In this document: positions 29,989 through 42,292 of the stretch, piece after piece
Position numbering within the stretch: the first letter of the stretch is position 1
How the letters are laid out: every line of letters starts with the position of its first letter
Source of the DNA: Tomocerus qinae
Taxonomy: Eukaryota > Arthropoda > Collembola > Entomobryomorpha > Tomoceridae
Assembly (NCBI GenBank): GCA_020055645.1
Contig: CM034546.1
Location: 42,780,001-42,844,000 of the forward strand
Reading direction: 5' to 3'
DNA length: 64,000 nt
Notes under the pieces: generated by a model
Database searches by the model: none
What the model saw: the letters and a program-made list of their open reading frames with translations, nothing else
Told to the model about the DNA's origin: nothing
Program-made: the position numbers and the translations under genes

Positions 29989-30317
29989 CTAAACACATTA
30001 CTTTGGACTCATTTTTGCCTTAAAGTGTCAATTTTTTATTCATATACCTAGTGCAATTATGCGAGGTAACGTGCGGCACGTTTATACTTTATTGTGTAAA
30101 TGAATTGGGTATTAATTATTGATATAAAGAGACACGAATGACATAAACATGACGTTAACATACTGACAGTTTGCTTTAAAATGATTGCGGATTGCGGCAC
30201 CTATCATTGGTAAGTATCCAAAGAAGTCTGCAGGGCTGGGTTTTTTTCCCAAGGAAAATAAAAAATTTTGTCAAAAAAGGGTAAAACTGCACACATCAAC
30301 TGAAATAATTATTCTCC

Positions 30318-30650
30318 TTAAGGAGTGTTGTCTTCTTTATCAAAACGAAATGGTAAAATGACAGGGACTATATTTTTTTGTTGAAAAATTGAGAATAAGA
30401 TGGGGCAATCCATTGACGCATCTTCCGCAATGAATAAATCCAAATGAAAAGCTTTCCCCTAAAAATTAAAAATTATGTAAATATTTTTTCTTACGTAATA
30501 AAATTATTAAAACTTACCTCATTGAAAACGTCGTCCATATCAATTTCGTAAATTAACTTCAATTCACAAGATTTTTTTATCTTTTTTTGGGAACCTGTTC
30601 CAAGATTCGTACACTCCTTGTCAAATTTATAAAATATCTACGCTTTATCA
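30318..30650 (-). pseudogene. Broken second copy of the small secreted-protein gene
   Basis: Exon 2 (30318-30458) is intact, 46 codons plus stop (ASMDCPILFSIFQQ). The exon 1 end (from 30518 upwards) keeps KSCELKLIYEIDMDDVFNE and a better donor (GAG|GTAAGT) than the paralogue at 49.8-50.3 kb. Further upstream one base is missing in an A-run, which breaks the frame, and the signal-peptide part is not recognisable. Substitutions between the two copies fall mostly at third codon positions in exon 2, so the frame was under selection before this copy decayed. Confidence 0.65.
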
Positions 30651-30771
30651 AATCACCGTTTGTCGATGACATAAAATATTATTATTATCTGTAGTAGGGA
30701 CATATACAAACATTAAATAGTTCAAACTGACCACAAGCAAAGCCAATGTTCACAAAAGTGTACAAACTTGG

Positions 30772-31118
30772 TCACTTAAGAACACATGGTCACTTAAGAA
30801 CACATGGTCACTTAAGAACACATGGTCACTTGAGAACAAATGGTCACTTAAGAACACATGGTCACTTAAGAACACATGGTCACTTAAGAGTACATGGTCA
30901 CTTAAGAACACATGGTCACTTGAGAACAAATGGTCACTTAAGAACACATGGTCACTTAAGAACACATGGTCACTTAAGAATACATGGTCACTTAAGAATA
31001 CATGGTCACTTAAGAATACATGGTCACTTAAGAATACATGGTCACTTAAGAATACATGGTCACTTAAGAATACATGGTCACTTAAGAACACATGGTCACT
31101 TAAGAACACATGGTCACT
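30772..31118. repeat. 18-bp minisatellite (GGTCACTTAAGAACACAT)
   Basis: About 19 copies of an 18-bp unit with a few single-base variants (AATACAT, AGTACAT, TTGAGAACAAAT). It contains CTTAAG in each unit. Both strands are open throughout because the unit is a multiple of three; I do not treat the frames as genes. Confidence 0.95.
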
Positions 31119-31144
31119 ACTAGGTACGGCTACTATTTTTTTTG

Positions 31145-31220
31145 GGCGTACAGGTCTGTCTAGTGGTCTAAACAGCCGCTTCTCAGGCTGAGGTCTGGAG
31201 TTCGAATCTCTGGAGCGCCT
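31145..31220 (+). other. tRNA-like sequence, probably the head of a SINE
   Basis: A cloverleaf can be drawn. The acceptor arms GGCGTAC and GAGCGCC pair at six of seven positions, the anticodon stem CAGCC/GGCTG is perfect, and the T-loop is TTCGAAT with a five-pair stem including wobbles. The box B match (GAGTTCGAATC) is good. The anticodon loop has eight bases, so it is unlikely to be a working tRNA. It is followed by about 450 bp of unannotated DNA, as in tRNA-derived SINEs. Confidence 0.5.
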
Positions 31221-31951
31221 CAGGTCTAAGAGGTAGTTAGTCGGAGCTGGGTGAAGCTTTCATTGCCGTATATTCGTTATTAGCATTAATTTGCCTATCT
31301 TGGTGACAATATGATTATCTATCATGTCTATCAATGCCCTGTCTGTAGTGTATGGATTGTTCTTGTGGTCTGTATACGTGCTACGAGTTCTACCTAGCAC
31401 AAGTCTGGACAATGGGATGCACATGAGGTGATAAGGTGGGTTGAAGTAGACTGCCATACGTGGTTTGGAGATGGTCACTGGTGGTCGGCTTACATGTCCC
31501 GGTCCCTCTCTGCCTGCTCACCAGATCGAGTTGCGGGACAGTGTTGAGTCGTTCCATCTCATGGTTCAGTACTCTTCACTAAGTCTCTTCGTGTAAGTCT
31601 GTACACTTAGTAAAGTTGTTCCGGGAGTCACTGCAAGTAAGCCCTCGCGGCTTGAGCGGTAGCATAGCTCTACTAATCAATAGTAGTAGCCGTGTTCTCC
31701 CCCTAACACACGGCTACTTATTGGATAAATAGCGTGAAAATAATACAAATAATTTTCAAACCTGATGATAAGCGTTTCATTGTTGTTGAATTATTTTTTA
31801 AGAATTATCTTCTTTACTAACTCCGAAGTTCAGCTTAGTAGATCCCCTTCTTAAGAAAGCTTGTGTTTATGAGAAAATTAAAATAACAAAAATAGTTAAT
31901 AAAATTTTATTGGTGAAATTGGGTTTTTGTAATTTATTAGAACTGGATAGT
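31221..31951. other. Unassigned DNA, possible SINE body
   Basis: No gene is seen. GGTACGGCTACTAT near 31120 and AGTAGTAGCCGTGT near 31680 are partly complementary and may delimit a dispersed element together with the tRNA-like head. Confidence 0.3.
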
Positions 31952-34107
31952 TTAACACTTCCACATCCAAGTGTGGTACAATTGTACCACAACGCCTTTA
32001 TTTGCCCTTTTCTCCGTTCCTTTCAAACGAATTACATCCAGCTTTCAGGTACCTGTCAGGAATATTGTTTTACAATTTCTAAAAATATTTTGAGGTAAAT
32101 TTTAAGATTTTTTCAATTTTTTATGACCGAAAAACTAAGGCGAAGTCATCGCTAACATGGCAGTATCCAATGTGGTACAAATGTACCACAAAGAAAGTTT
32201 CTTATCTGGGGTGGTACAATTGTACCACACTTGGATACTGCCATGTAGGCTAGAAGAAATGGTAAATAATTAATAAATAAATACAATAAATGCAATGCTA
32301 GTAAGACAATTAATTTTCTATTGTCGACTATAAGCCGACAATATTGAAATTAAATATTAATCATCGACTATAATTCGACAGGATTCAAATTAAATATTAA
32401 TCATCGACTATAAGACGACAGGATTCAAATTAAATATTAATCATCGACTATAAGACGACAGGATTCAAATTAAATATTAATCATCGACTATAAGACGACA
32501 GGATTCAAATTAAATATTAATCATCGACTATAAGACGACAGGATTCAAATTAAATATTAATCATGGACTATAAGACGACAGGATTCAAATTAATTTATTC
32601 CATCGACTAATAGTCGACGGAATACATATTAAATTGTAATGACCGACTATAAGACGACAGGATTCAAATTAAATATTAATCATGGACTATAAGACGACAG
32701 GATTCAAATTAATTTATTCCATCGACTAATAGTCGACGGAATACATATTAAATTGTAATGACCGACTATAAGCCGACAGAATGCAAATTAATTTGTAAGC
32801 ATCGACTATAAGCCGACGGAATGTAAATTAATCTCTAAGCATTGACTATAAGCCGACGGAATGTAAATTAATCTCTAAGCATTGACTATAAGCCGACGGA
32901 ATGTAAATTAATCTCTAAGCATTGACTATAAGCCGACGGAATGTAAATTAATCTCTAAGCATCGACTATTAGTATCGACTATAAGCCGACAGAATGTATA
33001 TAACATTGTAATCATCGACTATAAGCCGATAGAATGTATGTAACATTGCAATCGTTGACTATAAGCCGACAGAATGTATATAACATTGTAATGATCGACT
33101 ATTAGCCGAAAAAATGAAAATTAATCTGTAAACATCGACTATAAGCCGAAGGAATGTATAAATTGTAATCATCGACTGGTAGGCGAAAGAATGCAAACTA
33201 ATCTGTAAGCATCGACTATAAGCCGACGAAATGCATATTAAATTGTAATCAACAACTATAAGCTGATGGAATGTAAATTAATCTGTAAGCATCGACTATT
33301 AGCCGAAAAAATGCCAACTAATCTGTAACATCGACTATAAGCCGACGAAATGCATATTAAACTGTTATCACCTGTTATAAGCCGACGGAATGCATATTAA
33401 ACTGTTATCACCGACTATAAGCCGATGGAATATAAATTAATATGTAAGCATCGACTATAAGCCGAAAGAATGCAAATTAATCTGTAATCTTCGACTATAA
33501 GCCGACGGAATGCGTATTAAATTGTAATCACCGAATATAATCAGACGGAATTTAAATAATTCTGTAAGCATCGACTATAAGCCGACAGAATGTATATTAC
33601 ATTATAATCATCGACTATTAGCCGAAATATGCAAAATAATCTGCAAGCATCGACTATAAGTCGAAGGAATGTATATTAAATTGTAAAAATCGACTATAAG
33701 CTGACGGAATGGATATTAAATAGTAATCATCGACTATAAACCGGCAGACTGCATATTAAATTGTAATCATCGATGATAATCCGTTAGAATTTAATTTGTT
33801 ATTGTCGACAATTAACCGACGGAAACCTAAATTAATTGTTATCGTCGACTACATGCTGAACGTTTGTGTGTATTCCGGTGTGGTACAATTGTGCCACATT
33901 GGATTTTGCTATGTGGTACAATTGTACCACACTCGGATATTGCCATGTTAGCAAGAGTAGGGCCTTAAGCATTGGTTTGGCGACCAGTATAAAAACACGA
34001 AACCTTGTGCGGTACAATTGTACCACACTTGGATACTGCTGCGTGGTACAATTGTACCACACTTGGTAGTCCGCGGAAGTTTTTAGGCTTGGATGTGGAA
34101 GTGTTAA
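31952..34107. mobile_element. TTAA-bounded element with palindromes and an internal satellite
   Basis: The ends read TTAACACTTCCACATCCAAG (31952) and the exact complement CTTGGATGTGGAAGTGTTAA (34107), so a 20-bp terminal inverted repeat is bounded by TTAA. Inside each end are copies of the palindrome GTGGTACAATTGTACCAC: 31973, 32172 and 32211 on the left; 33880, 33913, 34009 and 34043 on the right, some with one mismatch. The middle is a 41-bp satellite. There is no transposase. TTAA borders recall piggyBac-type targets, but the terminal sequence is not the usual CCC, so the superfamily is uncertain. Confidence 0.55.
32318..33855. repeat. 41-bp satellite (ATCGACTATAAGCCGACGGA...)
   Basis: Some 37 units of about 40-42 bp, each with CGACTATAAGCCGAC followed by an AT-rich AAATTAAT part. 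The left third holds near-identical copies (CGACAGGATTCAAATTAAAT), while the right two thirds are diverged. Lies wholly within the TTAA-bounded element. Confidence 0.9.
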
Positions 34108-34737
34108 AATAAATTCAATGTTATAAGTCGAGTTGTCTAGTCGAACATTGGTGTTTTGGGAACAGAACCGTTTTTTGTATATTTTTAAAGTAGTTGGAAT
34201 TTTCATTAAAGCTGGATTAGTGGAAATTGTGAGGGCATGTATCTAGGTTATAATTTTGGTATATAAATCCTAGAAAACTATACCTTTCGAATATACTCTT
34301 CAAATTTCTCACAATTTCTTATTTTGCATTTAATTCGCCGAATATTTAAAATTTTCTTTTCGATTTGCTGTTAGTTTTGCACGATCTTTAAACTTAGAAT
34401 GAATGTTCAGAGGAGAGAAAACTGTAACATAGTATATGGTACCCTTTTAGTCACAGAGATAAAATATGCTAATTTTCGCATATTTTTGGCGCATACCCCC
34501 TATATCGGATGGGGTCACTCTGAAGACATATCGGTGGCCTGATTTGAAATCGGCATATTTAATTACCCCTTAGGGTCAATGGAATTTATTTATTTCAAAT
34601 GTTTTTAAATTTTCCTATATGGGTGGAATGGACATAAAGTTGCTTCCATATTCTTGGCTTTCGGGGAATTGTATGACGGTTTTCTGTAGTTTAATTCGGG
34701 GTATTAAAAAATTGGGATTATTTTAACAGATTTAAAA

Positions 34738-36205
34738 GATAATGACAACTATTTAAAAATATTGACGTCTACTTTTAACTGACAAATTACATTAAAATAA
34801 AGACGGGTTAATTGGCAGGGTATTAAAAAATTGGGATTATTTTAATGGAATTTGTCATTAGAATAATGTAAATTTTCTTTAATAACTTTGTCTTTGAAAC
34901 AATAGAACATGTCTTCAAGTTTAATATTCAGTCAGTAAATGATTAATGTAATTTTTCAGTAAAACAATCAAACTTATCAGTTTTCGTCAAATGTAATTTG
35001 TCGGTATATAATATATTAACAAGGCTTTCGTTGCTCCAATTGGCCTTCCAACTTTCCGTTTGGAGCCAAGTGGTATTACTTTTGCTTGTGGTGGAAGTTT
35101 ATAATCTTTTGTTGAGGTCAGTGATTGAGTTTTGTTCAACCCAAACGCAAGCTTACTGTTCACATTATCCCAGGGAGATAATTTTCAAATCGAAACATCT
35201 CTGGCTTCTCATTGGTCGATGCATTTTTGAAATTGGCCAATCAGAGCACAGCATTTCATTTCAAATTTTATATGATTTATTTCAATAAAGATTCCCAGGG
35301 GAAATATTTATTGAAATACTGAACTTTGCATTACAGACTTGTGACTTGTGATATAACTAGAAATGCGGACTAACTTTTTTGGCATATCTGAATACCATCA
35401 CCACCATCATAAATCGCATAGATACACTGCACTAAACTTTATTATGTAATTAAAACACGCTATTGGGTTAACTTTAATTGTGAGAACGTTACAATAGAGT
35501 AGATTTATTGCTAAATTATTGCTAAAAGTGTCAACCATTGCTCCTTTCAGCAAAGCTAGTCTAGTCTATTTATGGTGTTTTTATTACAATTTGAAAGTTA
35601 ATTGTATTAGGATTGAGTTCGCAATGCAATTGTATTAAAGCTTATAGAATGAGGATGATGTTATGCTTAAGTGTAAGTCTGAATTATTTTCAATTTACGA
35701 TGGTGGCGATGGTATTCATGCAGCTAAAAAAAAAGTTAGTCCGTATTTCCTTATATCACAAGTCTGTAATGCAAAGTTCAGTATTTCAATAAATATTTCC
35801 CCTGGGATTGCTTTGTGAAAATCATATAAAATTTTGAAATGAAATGCTGTGGTCAATTTCAAAAATGCATCGACCAATGAGAAGCGAGATTTATTTCCGT
35901 TTCGATTTGAAAATTGTCTCCCTGGGATAATTTGAACAGTATCTAGTCATTTTCATATTTTCTTGCTGCATGCATGTTTTAACTTTCATTCAAGTCTCGT
36001 TTCATTCAGTCATGGAAACTGTCATTATTTTCTGTCAGTAGCCTTAAATATTGTACCTTATTTTACTACCAAATTTCATCCATTTACTGCCATTTTGCAT
36101 TAATTTTTAAAGACAATTTCCTTTAAAGATAATGACAACATTTTAAAAATAATGACTACTTTTAACTGACAAATTACATTAAAATAAAGAAGGGTTAATT
36201 GGCAG
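34738..36205. repeat. Direct repeat pair of about 80 bp flanking a foldback element
   Basis: 34738-34815 and 36125-36205 are near-identical in direct orientation (TTTTAACTGACAAATTACATT...). Between them lies the foldback element at 35148-35945. Apart from these I find no gene in the 34.1-36.6 kb interval. The flanking copies may be termini of an older element or a duplicated target region. Confidence 0.6.
35148..35945. mobile_element. Foldback element with ~260-bp inverted arms
   Basis: Left arm about 35148-35414 and right arm about 35693-35945 are imperfectly complementary. They share TTATCCCAGGGAGA, CATTGGTCGATGCATTTTTG and CAGTATTTCAATAAATATTTC. The loop of about 280 bp has no ORF. Small indels differ between the arms. 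Confidence 0.75.
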
Positions 36206-36632
36206 CCGTTTAATTCTGAAAGGTTAAATGGTATGCGATGAGTTTGTTGTTTACAATTGTTTATTTCTAAGTTAAATTTCTGGCACAAAAGCAATTGGGA
36301 TAGAATACAAATCGTATCGTTGTATTGTGATTGAATAGAATAAATCAGAAAACATTGATTTGTTTTAATGGAGTTTTCCATAGTCCGTCATCTATAGTTA
36401 ATAATCCCTAAAATGGGAAACAGAAAACACATTTTGATACGAAATTTACGATACTTAGTTAGCAATAGTTTATACATCAGGCAGAATCGTTATCATCGGA
36501 TAAAAATGGCCATAAGCCCGAGAAAAAGATTTATGTCCAACCTTTATTTTTGCTTCCGGTTTAAAAATATTGCGGCTCATCAATTGATTATTTTAAGTGA
36601 TATGAAATTAATATCGATATGCTTTTGCTTAC

Positions 36633-39600
36633 CATGTATGCAGTAAATAATGACATAGAAGAAAACATGTGCCACAAGTCATGAGCATCGTAAAAATGGA
36701 AAACATAACATGTAGTATTTTTTGAGCGGGACACCGCTGGAGAATTGTCCGAATTGTAGGATGTTTTCGTAAAGAATACACAGGCTGCAGACCCTAATGC
36801 TGTGCATGTAACAAAACAAAGTGCTGGAAATACAAATAGCTTCTTTTTGTTTTTGACCTCTTGGTTGATTATCTGTAATTACAGATAAAATGGAATAAGA
36901 TAGACCACATTCATTTACATCGAAATGTCAATTGCTTATGGTTTCGTTTTACACACCTTGTAGATTATATAAATGACTGTGTATATGATAGTAATAACCA
37001 CAACTGTAAAAAGCGGAATATATAAAAACCCTCTGCTTTGGTATGTTAACACAGCAAATACTGCAAAACTACCAATCATTGCCAGTAATGTAGTATAAAT
37101 TCGTTCCCATATGAAAGGATAGTTTTCGCCATATTTACAATGAGGAGAAGATGGATTGAATTTGTACAGAAACCAATATTTTAGCCTTTTCCAAATTATT
37201 AAGAGAGAGTCGTCAACATTTCCTTGTTCTACAAATAAAATAATTAAAAGATAAATAGAGACAATTAAAAATAAAAAGGTACAACTAATTACTGATGTTA
37301 ATTAATCGCAAAAATATTTGATCTACTAAATATTAAGATGCAGTAAAAAATCCTTTATATAATAAAAATAAATGAATTAATACAAATAAATAATATATAA
37401 TATAAAAAATATTGAATAAAAGTGAACATATGCAATAATTATATAATATTAAGACAATTGTAATATTGGAAAACTAATAAAAATTAGGGATGATATTTAA
37501 AAGATCTAATTACTTAGTACTACTAATTTAATAATTGGTAATTATTACTTAACTATTATTAGCTAATTAAATTTTTAATACCATTACTATGTATAGATAT
37601 TACCATTTTTTATTTGACCCACGTCGCAGTAGTAAATAGAAAAACAACAGATAGTGAGAGTCTGACCGATAAGATATACACACGAGAAAATGGTTTTTAT
37701 CTCTGTTTTGCCAGAAATGTCCACTAAATAGGAAACAGCGGTCAAAAACACCAATACTGCCAATATAGCATAGGTTTTCGAGCTGGAATAAAAATAAAAA
37801 TTTTTTATTAAATCTTTTAATTTTATGTACAATCACATATAAGTGTTATTCACATGTAAAATAAACTTACGCCGTAAATTGTTTAACAGGATGTCGGGAC
37901 AAAAAGAGTTGAATCAAAATCAACAACGATATCACGTACATAAACGTTGTATCTAAAAGTTATTTAGTACCGTTAAGTATATTTACATTTTGTAGTCAAA
38001 TAAATAAGGTTTAATCAATAAATGAAGTAATAGTGTCTTACCATACTGAAATGTAAATCTATTTGGACATAAATGATAAGCACCACTGAAAATCCCCTCC
38101 ATTGACAAAGCAATACCAAGAGCATAAAATAATTCCTTTTGATATGCTATCCCTGTGTTGGTCGAAAGGTTATTATTTTCGAAAAAGATTCCTCTAGATT
38201 TGGCAATCATGCAAAATGAAAAACCGAAAAAAATATAGCTGATATTCGACCAAACGTGATTTAAGTCTAAAATCCGCCCAATATTAATAGAACAAAGTTC
38301 ATTGAAGAAACAATAGTCATAATTTCCTCCAACCATAACAGTCTGAAAAACGAATGACAAAGGCACTTTATTATCTTATCATTCTCTGTATGTTTGAATA
38401 ATTATTTATTACATGTCAACATAAATACTTACAATCAAGACATGTATAACAAACTCGTAGACCGGAATTGCGTAGAAAATGGACACTATCAACAAAATTG
38501 CCCAGAAATGGTGAGGTTTGTTTATCTTTCTGAAATAATCAACTCTTGAAACAGTTGTTGTTGGTGTTTGTTCTTCTTTTACATAAAAAACATCAAGACA
38601 CAGTGACGACCCAATGGCAAACTGATGTGTAGCTAAGTTTTCGCCACATTCAGCTACGTTTTTTGTTAACCTTAAGTTATCAGTTAATCGTTCATCTAAA
38701 ACAAAATAACTTTCTACAAATAAGACACATCTTAACAAATGTCGCAGTCAGATTAAAAAAAATAATTGATGCCCTCAATATACCATCTTCGCCACTTGTA
38801 GAACCATAAGACACTGTATTAAGATCCAACTGTGTATCTTCGTCGTCCGATTTATTAATAAATTTACTATTTGTATAAATATTATCACATTTTAAGATAA
38901 CTTAAAAGAGAAATTTCAAAATGCGTAAATAAAATACCTAGTGCCTACCATAGATGATGCTCATGTAGTTTATATCCACCAAATGTAATGGAAATTGTTA
39001 GAATGAAGAAAAACACAGGCATGCAAAAGGCTACAACTATTTCTATATTTATAGTAGACCCTGTCCCGTTTTTGGCACGTACTCGAAAGTGTTTAATATT
39101 ATTATTCTTTGCTCGAGTTCCGTTATTTGCGTCCATTATACTCAAACATTCTTTATTGTCGTGTTGCACTACAAACACAATAGCAAATCCCACTGAAAAG
39201 CGGTCGCGTCGCTATTTGATAAAAATGACACAAACCATAAAATTGCAAATTGTTTTTAAAATGCTAGATACAAAAATACATAATCATGAAATTACCTGTA
39301 CTTCCAAAACGGAATTGTATGTCATTGTTTTATACAGTCCTGCTGGGAACTTAACATTAGTTTCTAATTCGTACAGTGGACACTACAAAGAAAATGAACC
39401 CAAAACATTGTTTAATAAAAAGTACAGTTAATATACTATAATCGATGTAAAATGCTTACGTTTATAGTTTGTATGGACACAATCATGCATGTGTCATCTT
39501 CAGATTCTGTCATAATTCTTACTGAACTGTCTTTGGAATTAAATTTGTATACCAAATATTCAGGCGTTGTTGGTCCCACATTTAATTTCAAAGAACTAGC

Positions 39601-39802
39601 GAAAATAGATTAGTGTTTATTTAAAATTTATTTTTAATTACAGAATTGTAAAACACCGTACTGGTCTAACAGGTTTTATCAAATAGTCTTTAACGAATCT
39701 TATAAAAATTTACTTTACATTTTTCCAACTTTTCAAATAAATACCTTTTTTGGAATTGAAATCTGAATAAAGGATCCTTTGGGTCAGTGGACTTGCTGCG
39801 GC
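36633..39802 (-). CDS. SID-1/SIDT family transmembrane protein, 11 exons visible, ends missing
   Basis: Exons (minus strand): 39745-39802, 39460-39595, 39296-39382, 38949-39211, 38784-38866, 38433-38695, 38042-38342, 37871-37952, 37604-37782, 36957-37228 and 36633-36872. All have GT-AG junctions in matching phase. The extracellular part has TPEYLVYKF, DDTCMIVSIQT and CPLYELETNVKF. The channel part has FYAIPVYEF, GNYDYCFFNELCS, WSNISYIFFG, FYALGIALSMEG, AYHLCPN, FQYDTTFMYV, LSRHP and FYDAHDLWHMFSSMSLF. The order and the His/Asp motifs are those of SID-1-like proteins, which carry dsRNA (SID-1) or act in lipid/cholesterol handling. The N-terminal exons and the short final exon after the donor at 36632 were not found. 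No internal stop is present. Confidence 0.9.
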
Positions 39803-41987
39803 CTAAAACTTTTCCATGATCGCATGAAAATTAAGACTTGCTATTTCAATCAACGTAGGTCTATACTATGACGAAGCTTTACAGAAGAAATTGCGATGGA
39901 GCTCTCTTTGGTTGCGGAGTAATTGAGCTCGCAAGCAAAGTCTATCTTCCATTTAAATAGCGTTGCAAAGGACATTTTTAAACTTTCACAGTTTAAAAAT
40001 ACCCTTTCGCAAAGCTTTTCATTGGGTTTTAAATTTTTTTCATATAGTTAAACATGTTAACTGTGTTTGACAAAAAAATTACGATGGAGCTCTCTCTAGT
40101 TAGAAAATTATCATTTTTCAAAAAATATATACCAATAAAGTACCTATATCACACTACATTTTTATAGGGTATAAGTATGTTTCAGCGTAACCAGGTATAT
40201 GCATATACTGTCATAACATTCCTATGCCCTTTTAGCCTTTGTACTTATTCGCCAATGACGAACTATTCGCTAATAGCAACAAATATTACTTCATATGCCA
40301 TTCTTGTTAGTATATTATATTATTTTTTCTTTGTTTTTCACGCAATTGGAAACGTTATCCTAATCATTGAATTGGTTTGTGGTTGACACATATCCTACCT
40401 TTATTAAAACCTACTAAACTAAAATGAAAGGAAACTTAAATGCGAAACCCAAGTTTGTGTAACTAACAATTGACCATCGTTATTACATGGGGGCAAGGAG
40501 TTTGTGGATGATGGAAAAAGGAAGACGAAATGCCTATTCTCAGTCCCCGTTCTATTGTAGATAACGTGGTGTAAGATTTCCTATTGTTAGTTTTGGGAAT
40601 GAGTGAGTGAGTGTTCTTACGTTGAAAATCTTTCGTGAAAACTATCTGTGCCTATATACATCTTTGAATCTTCCTGGCTGATCGTTACGTTACCGTCTCC
40701 CCTTAACATGCATACCTATCTCGACTCTACCCTTTCTGTGGAATCACACGTGTTCACATGTGTGCATGCTCAAATGTCAATTGAATAGGAACTTCTTTAA
40801 AGTCTTTGAATTCTACTAGACTTTTATTTATTGATTTTTATTTCATATTAAAAGCTCACTCATATTATACTTGTTTGCTCACTCTTTAATGTGGGTGAAA
40901 ATTACATTAGACGAGTCGACACTGAAACTAGGATGTTTTTGTGGGAACTTTTACGATTGTAATAGAGCGATGTAATGATAATTAGTAAAAAACTATTTTG
41001 TTTGTATTAAATCCACTGCAATCCTATCGAAAGGAACTGAACTGATTTTCTTTTGCGGTAAACTTCGTGACAATGAGCTAATATCTTGAAATGGAGTAAC
41101 AAGAACAAAGAAATGAAAAAATAATTACCTTTTCCTACAATCTAATTTGTTTTTGTACTTGTTACAAGATATTTAGAAGATAAATTCTACTATTAATTAT
41201 TCAATTTCTTTTTTCTCGGTGAAACGTTTAAATAAATCCAACGAAATGGAAAATCGCAAATTAACATAACATTACAAATTACAACAAGGCATAGTCTACA
41301 GATAAGATTTGTTTTTTGTTGCTACTACAGAAATTGGATAAGCACTTATAATTTACTTTCGTTGATTACTACTCTAATGTAAAGATAATACGCGGACTAG
41401 ATATGGTATTATATTTTTTGCATATCATTACAAAGTAGAGATATTTGCCACTACGTTTCAAGTAGGAAATCCATTCTGATTGTTTTTTGCAAGAGAATTT
41501 GACGTGAGAGCCTTAGAGGTAAATTAGTAGTAGATTCTGACATAACTTTCCTCCACTTTACATTGCGTTACATTAAATGCAAATACATGACGACGACATG
41601 CATTCATTTCAAACTACTGCACTTGTCAGTGTATGCAATTCTATAGAACATCTTGTAATATCTCTACAGATTCCACTCGCCACCAGTTTCCTCGTACTTT
41701 TATAATTTATAGCTTAATAGAGAACAAATAAAAAGCTGATGTGACTTGATAGGAGAGACAAGCTCCTTTTTCTACTAGCTGACCATTTTAGGAATTGCTT
41801 TCCTTTTCTGAAGATCATTTTTATCTTCTTGGCTTAACTTTTGCCTCTTAATATTTATTTCGAGCAAGAAATAAAAGACAAACCTACTATACCTACTATA
41901 AGGTCATACAATTGGCGAATTTCGTATAATATTATGCCTGACAGGTTCGGGCATAGTAGAATCTAGGAATACATGTATGTCATGTAT
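39803..41987. other. Upstream of SID-1-like gene, no further exon recognised
   Basis: N-terminal SID-1 exons may lie here but I could not identify any. A 69-codon plus-strand ORF (40177-40386) ends in a hydrophobic stretch that recurs at 42150-42265. Otherwise nothing is seen. Confidence 0.35.
40177..40386 (+). other. Short ORF with two hydrophobic segments, duplicated tail
   Basis: 69 codons from an ATG, ending ...AIGNVILIIELVCG. The last ~37 codons have a diverged counterpart at 42150-42265 with a frame open to the same stop position. Two related open copies suggest a remnant of a membrane-protein gene or a repeat with a coding past; I do not recognise the family. Confidence 0.3.
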
Positions 41988-42122
41988 TTGGGAACTGTGA
42001 CCTGTTTATATGACTACATGTATGTCATGTATTAGGGAACAGGGACTTGTTTATATGACTACATGTATGTCATGTATTTGGGAACAGTGACTTGTTTATA
42101 TAACTACATGACATACATGTAT
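41988..42122. repeat. Three tandem ~60-bp units around ACATGTATGTCATGTA
   Basis: Each unit contains ACTACATGTATGTCATGTATT followed by GGGAACAG.GACTTGTTTATAT. The core is nearly self-complementary, so each unit can fold. Confidence 0.7.
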
Positions 42123-42292
42123 TTGGCAGCCAAAAGGTTAAAACAGTACAATAGCTAATAGCAACAAATATTCTTTCATACACCTCTCTTGTTAGTATAT
42201 TATATTTTTTGTCCGCTTTACACGCAATTTCAAACATCTTAATCATTGAATTGGCTTGTGGTTGACACCTCTTCTCTCGGTTTTTGGCGCTT

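Noticed and set aside
30746..31123. ORFs on both strands (GHLRTH and VFLSDH repeats)
   Set aside because: Both are translations of one 18-bp tandem array; no start context, flanking exon or conservation supports a gene.
35000..35288. Plus-strand ORF in the left part of the foldback region
   Set aside because: Most of it is the left arm of the inverted repeat; the right arm does not preserve the frame.
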